Origin: Primula veris
Taxonomy: Eukaryota > Streptophyta > Magnoliopsida > Ericales > Primulaceae
Assembly: GCA_963682055.1 (NCBI GenBank)
Contig: OY821740.1
Span: forward strand, 11,804,814 to 11,868,813
DNA length: 64,000 nucleotides
Direction: 5' to 3'
The position numbers were made by a program, and so were the translations under genes. Numbering within the stretch: the first letter of the stretch is position 1; every line of letters begins with the position of its first letter. The notes under the pieces are model-generated. The model made no database searches and was not told where the DNA came from. It worked only from the letters and a program-made list of their open reading frames with translations. Below, in pieces: positions 58,110-64,000 of the stretch.

Positions 58110-58275
58110 GCCGACAATCAACGCCGTAACCGAATGGTCTTAGTTTTGGTCTTGTTCAAAGTTTTATTAGGCCAAATGTATTGGGCTTATATTTATTAGC
58201 AAGATAGTACTGATTTGTAATAAATAATTTAAAAATAATACTAACTCTTAAACAAGTAGTTTCAAATAGTATACA
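58110..58275 (+). repeat. Flank shared by the two minisatellite arrays, copy 2
   Basis: CAACGCCGTAACCGAATGGT, then TATTAGGCCAAATGTATTGG and TTAAACAAGTAGTTTCAAAT, parallel to 44521-44672. Confidence 0.6.
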
Positions 58276-58770
58276 TCACAAATTAACTCTAAACAACCGC
58301 TAGACTAATCTAACACAGTGCCAAAGAGAAATGATTACATATTTCATATATCATTAGAAAATATATTTAATAAATAATTCTCATGTTCCACGTTAAAAAA
58401 AATATCCCAAACATTTATTCAAAGCTCAAGTTTTATTAGATTTAGGTCAGGGGCCGCCCTGTCTATAATTGCCACCTCAAAGTCTTTATTCATCTCAAAT
58501 TAATCAGATACAATCAAGTTCGGTTTGATATGAGTATCATATGACACCACTGCAAATTTACTCTAAATAACAATACAGTAGATTAAAAGGTTGGCAACTT
58601 CTCTTCGTTTTCATGTGTCACTAGTAATTCTGACTTTTTTTTTAATCCGGTCCATTTTATTCTTACTAAACGTAACCAAAGAAATATTCATTCGTGGCCA
58701 ACCCCACACAATAGCTATTCCGACAAAAAGCACTAGCGAGCAAAATGACAACAATCAAAAGACAAGAAAA

Positions 58771-59690
58771 TCAAAATACATATACACATACATCGCCCGG
58801 CGCAGAGGCATCCTCGGTGGTATCCCCTTGGAAAGCAGCAAACACCCCCTCGCCCGAGCCAACGTTAGCATCCTCCTCGGTAACCGATGTATCGGTTCCC
58901 CTAGCCCTCTTCGTTGTTTCAACGACAGGGTCAGATGCACGACGCTTAGAACGAACGGCTTTCTTCCCTAGCCGAGCAGCACTTCGAGCCCGGACCACTT
59001 TCAAGAATTCCTCCTCAGGCTCTTTGGGGATCTCGGGTGCGGGATTCCCCTTGGTCACCGACCCCATAGGGTACCCGAGCAGCATGGGAGCAGTACGACT
59101 CGCAGGATCCGGCGTCGGTCCAGGCCCCCACCATTTCCAAAGAGCTAACAGAGCCTCTACATTGGGAGCGTCGAGGTCTGACATAGTGGGAGCATTGGTA
59201 GCCGGTCCAGGAATCTGGTGTCCCGGACAACCCCATTCACCAGACGCAATAACAATACCAAGATTGCGCTCTTTGTTGGTATCCGGCAAACCGATAACGA
59301 GCCGGCAAAAGGAACGCAAGGTTTTCAGATACGAGCTGCGACGCTCAAAGCTCAAACTATAGACTCCGAAGACATCCTTCAGTTCAATCGGTATTCCGGA
59401 CAACTCCGATAACCTTTGGATACCATTCAGAGTACGGTAACCATTTAGGGCCAGTTGGGCCGGAGCAATCTGGACGGCCTCAAAGAACGAAGCCACCCAG
59501 TTAGTAAAAGGCAGTCGAAGACCCCCAGTGAAGAATGCCGAAGAGCGCACAGCTACCTCGCCGGCAGGAACAAATCCCAGCACCTCCTCGTCAGAAATAG
59601 GAAGCCGAATGTGTATGTTGTCCGGTATTCCGGCAAGCTCCTTAAAATCCTTTTCTACGAATGTGCCAACTTGGACCACACTTTGGCTCA
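58771..59690 (-). CDS. Transposase_28 (gypsy-type) domain protein
   Basis: An open frame of 302 aa with normal, GC-richer coding composition. FFTGGLRLPFTNWVASFFEA, then IAPAQLALNGYRTLNGIQRL and a later LPDTNKERNLGIV follow the pattern of the plant Transposase_28 'putative gypsy type transposon' domain (GLRlPL...laPsQLhPNgwr...SNKgWk). The C-terminus is basic (RSAARLGKKAVRSKRRASDP) and then acidic. No in-frame ATG precedes the domain: the frame opens after a TAA near 59700, so an upstream exon is needed. A candidate first exon (ATGATTACT|GTAAGT, near 59965-59976) exists, but I could not find an acceptor that keeps phase. Likely transposon-derived, possibly still expressed. Confidence 0.6.
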
Positions 59691-59777
59691 GAATTTTTTA
59701 TCCAAACATCATCAAAAGTCCATCAATATAACTAACCAACTACACAAACAAGAACCACATCAATATAACGAGCGCCA

Positions 59778-59947
59778 CCCCCCCCCCCCCCCCCCCCCAA
59801 CTCATATTAAACAGATACATAAGACTCATCCAACATATATAGACAACCTGAACCATATACCAACGCCACATCTAATGACCACAACGACAAATCTAATACA
59901 ACCCCTGACAAAAAAAAAAAGGCGGGGGGGGGGGGGGGGGGGGGGGG
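59778..59947. repeat. 21-C run and 24-G run flanking 125 bp
   Basis: C(21) at 59778-59798 and G(24) at 59924-59947 on the same strand are complementary and could pair in a transcript. They lie in the presumed first intron of the Transposase_28 ORF. Confidence 0.85.
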
Positions 59948-59951
59948 AGAG

Positions 59952-62596
59952 AACGAAAAATCACTTACAGTAATCATTATGAGCAAGCAAGCGAGAATAG
60001 CAGCAAGTCTTTCAAACAATACCACGAAACCCTAGATCACACGGCCGAACGCTTTTCCTTTTTGGCGGGAAGAATATACTTTAGAGAGAGAGACAGATAT
60101 TTTCTTCAGCAAATTTTGTGATAAAACCAAAAGGGATTACTTGGCACAGTAAAAAGGAGTGGAGTCACAAAAAGAATAAAATAATAACCGTCCTTTCGTG
60201 TGACAGAGGTTTACCTTTTTTCCAACCCTACAAAAGTCAACAACCGCTGCTATTTGTGACATATAAACGCTCCAGATTTTGCCACGTCAAAGCATATCCC
60301 ACTACCCAAGGCAGTTCACATCATTACACCTAAATAAACGGTCAGTGGACCCTACCACGAAAAGCTTCCCACGTACGCTACCAATATTATCACACCGAGA
60401 ATGTCCCCCGATAAAGTTCCTCGACTCCCAACCATTTCTTACCCAAAGGGCCTACCGAACAAGGTCGACGAAGACCGTTCCTAGCCTGACGGCATGACGC
60501 GTCAAGTCTAACAACGTTCTCCGGGGGGATAACCGGGCACATTGTTCGGTCTATACTAGAAAAACATCAAATAAAATAGAATAGACAGAATCAAGTGCAA
60601 GACAGAGTTTTATTCTTCCACAAAGGGGGAAAACACAAACAATACAACAGAAAAAGAAAAAATTTTACAAGAAAATACACCCATCCTACTTTTTCGAACT
60701 ATCCCCCACATCAACATCCTTCTTCGCCAAAAGTTCCTCCAGACGCTCCTTTTCCCTAATCAAACGAAAAATCGCCATCTCAGCCTGTTTCAAGGCGTAA
60801 GACTGAGACACGCATTTTTGCTCGGCCTTGAAACGAAAAATCACTTACAGTAATCATTATGAGCAAGCAAGCGAGAATAGCAGCAAGTCTTTCAAACAAT
60901 ACCACGAAACCCTAGATCACACGGCCGAACGCTTTTCCTTTTTGGCGGGAAGAATATACTTTAGAGAGAGAGACAGATATTTTCTTCAGCAAATTTTGTG
61001 ATAAAACCAAAAGGGATTACTTGGCACAGTAAAAAGGAGTGGAGTCACAAAAAGAATAAAATAATAACCGTCCTTTCGTGTGACAGAGGTTTACCTTTTT
61101 TCCAACCCTACAAAAGTCAACAACCGCTGCTATTTGTGACATATAAACGCTCCAGATTTTGCCACGTCAAAGCATATCCCACTACCCAAGGCAGTTCACA
61201 TCATTACACCTAAATAAACGGTCAGTGGACCCTACCACGAAAAGCTTCCCACGTACGCTACCAATATTATCACACCGAGAATGTCCCCCGATAAAGTTCC
61301 TCGACTCCCAACCATTTCTTACCCAAAGGGCCTACCGAACAAGGTCGACGAAGACCGTTCCTAGCCTGACGGCATGACGCGTCAAGTCTAACAACGTTCT
61401 CCGGGGGGATAACCGGGCACATTGTTCGGTCTATACTAGAAAAACATCAAATAAAATAGAATAGACAGAATCAAGTGCAAGACAGAGTTTTATTCTTCCA
61501 CAAAGGGGGAAAACACAAACAATACAACAGAAAAAGAAAAAATTTTACAAGAAAATACACCCATCCTACTTTTTCGAACTATCCCCCACATCAACATCCT
61601 TCTTCGCCAAAAGTTCCTCCAGACGCTCCTTTTCCCTAATCAAACGAAAAATCGCCATCTCAGCCTGTTTCAAGGCGTAAGACTGAGACACGCATTTTTG
61701 CTCGGCCTTGAAACGAAAAATCACTTACAGTAATCATTATGAGCAAGCAAGCGAGAATAGCAGCAAGTCTTTCAAACAATACCACGAAACCCTAGATCAC
61801 ACGGCCGAACGCTTTTCCTTTTTGGCGGGAAGAATATACTTTAGAGAGAGAGACAGATATTTTCTTCAGCAAATTTTGTGATAAAACCAAAAGGGATTAC
61901 TTGGCACAGTAAAAAGGAGTGGAGTCACAAAAAGAATAAAATAATAACCGTCCTTTCGTGTGACAGAGGTTTACCTTTTTTCCAACCCTACAAAAGTCAA
62001 CAACCGCTGCTATTTGTGACATATAAACGCTCCAGATTTTGCCACGTCAAAGCATATCCCACTACCCAAGGCAGTTCACATCATTACACCTAAATAAACG
62101 GTCAGTGGACCCTACCACGAAAAGCTTCCCACGTACGCTACCAATATTATCACACCGAGAATGTCCCCCGATAAAGTTCCTCGACTCCCAACCATTTCTT
62201 ACCCAAAGGGCCTACCGAACAAGGTCGACGAAGACCGTTCCTAGCCTGACGGCATGACGCGTCAAGTCTAACAACGTTCTCCGGGGGGATAATCGGGCAC
62301 ATTGTTCGGTCTATACTAGAAAAACATCAAATAAAATAGAATAGACAGAATCAAGTGCAAGACAGAGTTTTATTCTTCCACAAAGGGGGAAAACACAAAC
62401 AATACAACAGAAAAAGAAAAAATTTTACAAGAAAATACACCCATCCTACTTTTTCGAACTATCCCCCACATCAACATCCTTCTTCGCCAAAAGTTCCTCC
62501 AGACGCTCCTTTTCCCTAATCAAACGAAAAATCGCCATCTCAGCCTGTTTCAAGGCGTAAGACTGAGACACGCATTTTTGCTCGGCCTTGAAACGA
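59952..62596. repeat. 880 bp tandem repeat, three near-identical copies
   Basis: Units 59952-60831, 60832-61711 and 61712-62591 (plus AACGA). By reading, they differ at one position, GGGATAACCGGG in copies 1 and 2 against GGGATAATCGGG in copy 3 (62293). Each unit holds, on the minus strand, the last ~49 codons and 3' end of the coiled-coil ORF (complete only at 62446-62808), a spacer, and an apparent promoter/5' leader ending ATGATTACT|GTAAGT. The junctions share the word AACGA, which suggests microhomology-driven duplication. Confidence 0.95.
59965..60130 (-). promoter_or_regulatory. Putative leader/first exon of the Transposase_28 gene (copy nearest the gene)
   Basis: The minus strand reads CTCTCTCTAAAGTATATTC, then GATCTAGGGTTTCG (telo-box-like 5' UTR word), then ATAATGATTACTGTAAGTGA, a good ATG and splice donor context. 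Identical copies lie at +880 and +1760. Inferred from sequence style only. Confidence 0.35.
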
Positions 62597-62808
62597 GCAG
62601 TGCCCTCCTCGTCCCAATATTGTTTAAACCTCATCACTTCAGTCCGAGCACACATAAGATCATGTTTCAGCCATGACATCTCAATTTCTTTTAGTTGAAG
62701 AGGAGTCAAATCCTCCTTCCCAAAACCAGGGGGACGAGGTAGCAAAAAAGTAGGCTCCTCTTCCATAAGGACTTTCTTTTTAGAGGCAGACCTAGTGATG
62801 GGAGTCAT
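62446..62808 (-). CDS. Coiled-coil ORF of the retroelement-like cluster
   Basis: The ATG at 62808 opens 120 codons: MTPITRSASKKKVLMEEEPT, a Pro-rich LLPRPPGFG linker, then a charged helix from about residue 40 (MSWLKHDLMCARTEVMRFKQ, ...EKERLEELLAKKDVD) predicted as coiled coil, then a stop. An earlier in-frame TTG was not chosen. A TATA-like TATAAAT (62896-62902, minus strand) lies about 90 bp upstream. The last 49 codons are repeated in the two further 880 bp units without their start. No known family beyond resemblance to coiled-coil tails of Transposase_28 proteins. Confidence 0.55.
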   Translation of the reverse strand: MTPITRSASKKKVLMEEEPTFLLPRPPGFGKEDLTPLQLKEIEMSWLKHDLMCARTEVMRFKQYWDEEGTARFKAEQKCVSQSYALKQAEMAIFRLIREKERLEELLAKKDVDVGDSSKK

Positions 62809-62895
62809 CTCAAACAAAAGCAAGATAGAAGAAATAAATTATAAAATAAGAGAGAGAGGTAGAAATTGGTAATGAGATACAGGCAATAGGGAGCA

Positions 62896-62902
62896 TTTAT
62901 AG
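62896..62902 (-). promoter_or_regulatory. TATA box candidate for the ORF at 62808
   Basis: Minus-strand CTCTATAAATGCTCC, about 90 bp before the ATG. Confidence 0.4.
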
Positions 62903-63044
62903 AGAATCAAAAGACACAAAGTACGAAGCGTTACAATGGTTCACAAGACAGGCACGAGATACGAGAAGATACAACTGATTCATCAAATACAGAAAACAAA
63001 ACACAAATTGAAAAAGGGGAAATACATAAGAAAACCAGCCCAAT

Positions 63045-63524
63045 CTAAGGATCAATGGGTGGAAAAATCGAACTGCTAGACCGAGAGAAGGCAGAACAAG
63101 CTGAACAACTCAACCGAGCTTGGTAGGAATCATTCATGGCGACCAAATTGTCATTCTCCGAGGAGAGCTCGCTGTTCTCCGTGGTAAGAGCCCTGACGCG
63201 TTCCTCAAGCCGAGCATTCTTTACCATTATGCTAGCAAGGCCTTGAGGAGAGTTATCAAAATCATCTTGAGCATGGTCCCAAATCTCCTCGGCATCATAC
63301 CAGGAGTTGGCCATATGATTTCTCTGTGACAACAAGTGATCGAGCTGACGACTCAATGCCGAAATCTCGGTCCATTTCACCGTCTCTTCGGGATGAGAGC
63401 CGAACAAGCTCAAGGCCAAAACGCCATACTCTTTCTCAAGCCTTGCCATCCGACTGCGGACCCGAGATACCTCAGAGTCTAAGCTCTTCATCTGAGCATG
63501 ATATCTCGCCACAGGTCCAGACAT
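63045..63524 (-). CDS. Coiled-coil ORF, 159 aa
   Basis: The ATG at 63524 starts MSGPVARYHAQMKSLDSEVS, followed by heptad-like helices (RVRSRMARLEKEYG, ISALSRQLDHLLSQRNHMA, ARLEERVRALTTENSELSSE), and a Ser/Cys-rich tail. The frame is intact and the codon use ordinary. It is similar in style to the ORF at 62808 and probably part of the same transposon-derived set. No catalytic motif, signal or membrane segment. A TATA-like TATAAGTA (63626-63633, minus strand) lies about 100 bp upstream. Confidence 0.55.
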   Translation of the reverse strand: MSGPVARYHAQMKSLDSEVSRVRSRMARLEKEYGVLALSLFGSHPEETVKWTEISALSRQLDHLLSQRNHMANSWYDAEEIWDHAQDDFDNSPQGLASIMVKNARLEERVRALTTENSELSSENDNLVAMNDSYQARLSCSACSAFSRSSSSIFPPIDP

Positions 63525-63625
63525 TCTGGGAAATTGTTATAGTACGGAAGAAAATGAGGGGCTGAGGGAGAAATAAGCAATAGAAGAAAAATGAGAGATG
63601 ATAAACTACTAAAGAAAAGAGAAGT

Positions 63626-63633
63626 ACTTATAG
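63626..63633 (-). promoter_or_regulatory. TATA box candidate for the ORF at 63524
   Basis: Minus-strand CTCTATAAGTACTTC. The CTCTATAA word is shared with the upstream region of the ORF at 62808. Confidence 0.4.
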
Positions 63634-63654
63634 AGCGAAGACAGCACGATCTTT

Positions 63655-63733
63655 CCTGACATGCTTGGGAGCATGCATATTCCTGACCTGCTAGGGAGCA
63701 TGCATATTCCTGACCTACTAGGGAGCATGCACC
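63655..63733. repeat. Three 27 bp tandem repeats
   Basis: CCTGACCTGCTAGGGAGCAT with GCATATT, units at 63655, 63682 and 63709. GCATGC palindromes lie in each. Confidence 0.9.
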
Positions 63734-63918
63734 TATATTCGACAGTGATGCGGACATCTACTGACATCTGATACAACAGTACAGAAGGAAATAAAGACGA
63801 GATATTCAAAGATCTAGCTTCCCGACAAACAACAAACCACAGGCGCAATATAAAAAGAAGTGCAAAAATAAAGGGGCAAAAATATTTTTCATTAATAAAG
63901 ATGGGATATATCATTGTT

Positions 63919-64000
63919 CATTACATCCGAAAAGAAATCTATTACATCCGAAAAGAAAGTCTATTACATCCGAAAAGGAAATCTATTACATCCGAAAAGA
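63919..64000. repeat. Tandem 21-22 bp repeat running off the right edge
   Basis: At least four units of TCTATTACATCCGAAAAGAA. The array continues past the window. Confidence 0.9.

Noticed and set aside
58745..59362. 205-codon plus-strand ORF
   Set aside because: Shadow of the Transposase_28 ORF on the minus strand, which has the recognisable domain.
60118..62257. Identical 71- and 72-codon plus-strand ORFs present three times
   Set aside because: They repeat only because the 880 bp DNA unit repeats, lie antisense to the minus-strand genes' leaders and ends, and have no recognisable motif.

Overview
The window is nuclear DNA from a flowering plant, probably a eudicot. It is AT-rich, has split genes with GT-AG introns, and carries plant-specific families: an SGPP-like HAD phosphatase, a CCCH/RRM protein, a Cassandra element with a 5S-derived LTR, and Stowaway, Tourist and hAT elements. 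Genes are sparse and most recognisable sequence is transposable elements. I cannot name the species.

Layout. 1-3.6 kb: the last three exons of a HAD phosphatase gene (+), with MITEs in both introns. 4.9-6.15 kb: a 1.25 kb foldback element with a 10 bp target duplication. 7.87-15.75 kb: a complete but dead Ty1/copia retrotransposon (minus strand, two LTRs, TSD TGTTT). 16.14-16.82 kb: a Cassandra TRIM. 17-21.8 kb: intergenic. 22.06-22.75 kb: an intact single-exon gene for a small Cys-motif protein. 22.8-34 kb: mainly intergenic, with Helitrons, hAT MITEs and one unidentified ORF. 34.35-36.58 kb: a broken CCCH/RRM gene with its middle lost and a copia LTR fragment inside. 38.2-44.5 kb: nested Helitrons, Stowaway and hAT-like elements, one carrying a plastid trnS-UGA copy and one a tRNA-like box A/box B segment, then a 22 bp minisatellite. 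44.7-49.9 kb: a pol-less copia element (minus strand) split by a 1.84 kb solo LTR. 52.8-53.3 kb: a Ty3/gypsy integrase remnant. 54.5-58.3 kb: Stowaway, a Myb/SANT-like fragment, a second TAGGG hAT-like element and a second copy of the minisatellite element. 58.8-63.5 kb: three intact minus-strand ORFs (one Transposase_28-like, two coiled-coil) separated by a near-perfect 880 bp tandem triplication.

The only host genes likely to work are the phosphatase (cut by the left edge) and the 227-aa Cys-motif protein. The right-hand ORF cluster is the most unusual part. Each 880 bp unit carries the 3' end of one ORF together with the apparent promoter and first exon of the next, and the units differ at one seen position only, so the duplication is very recent or an assembly artefact.
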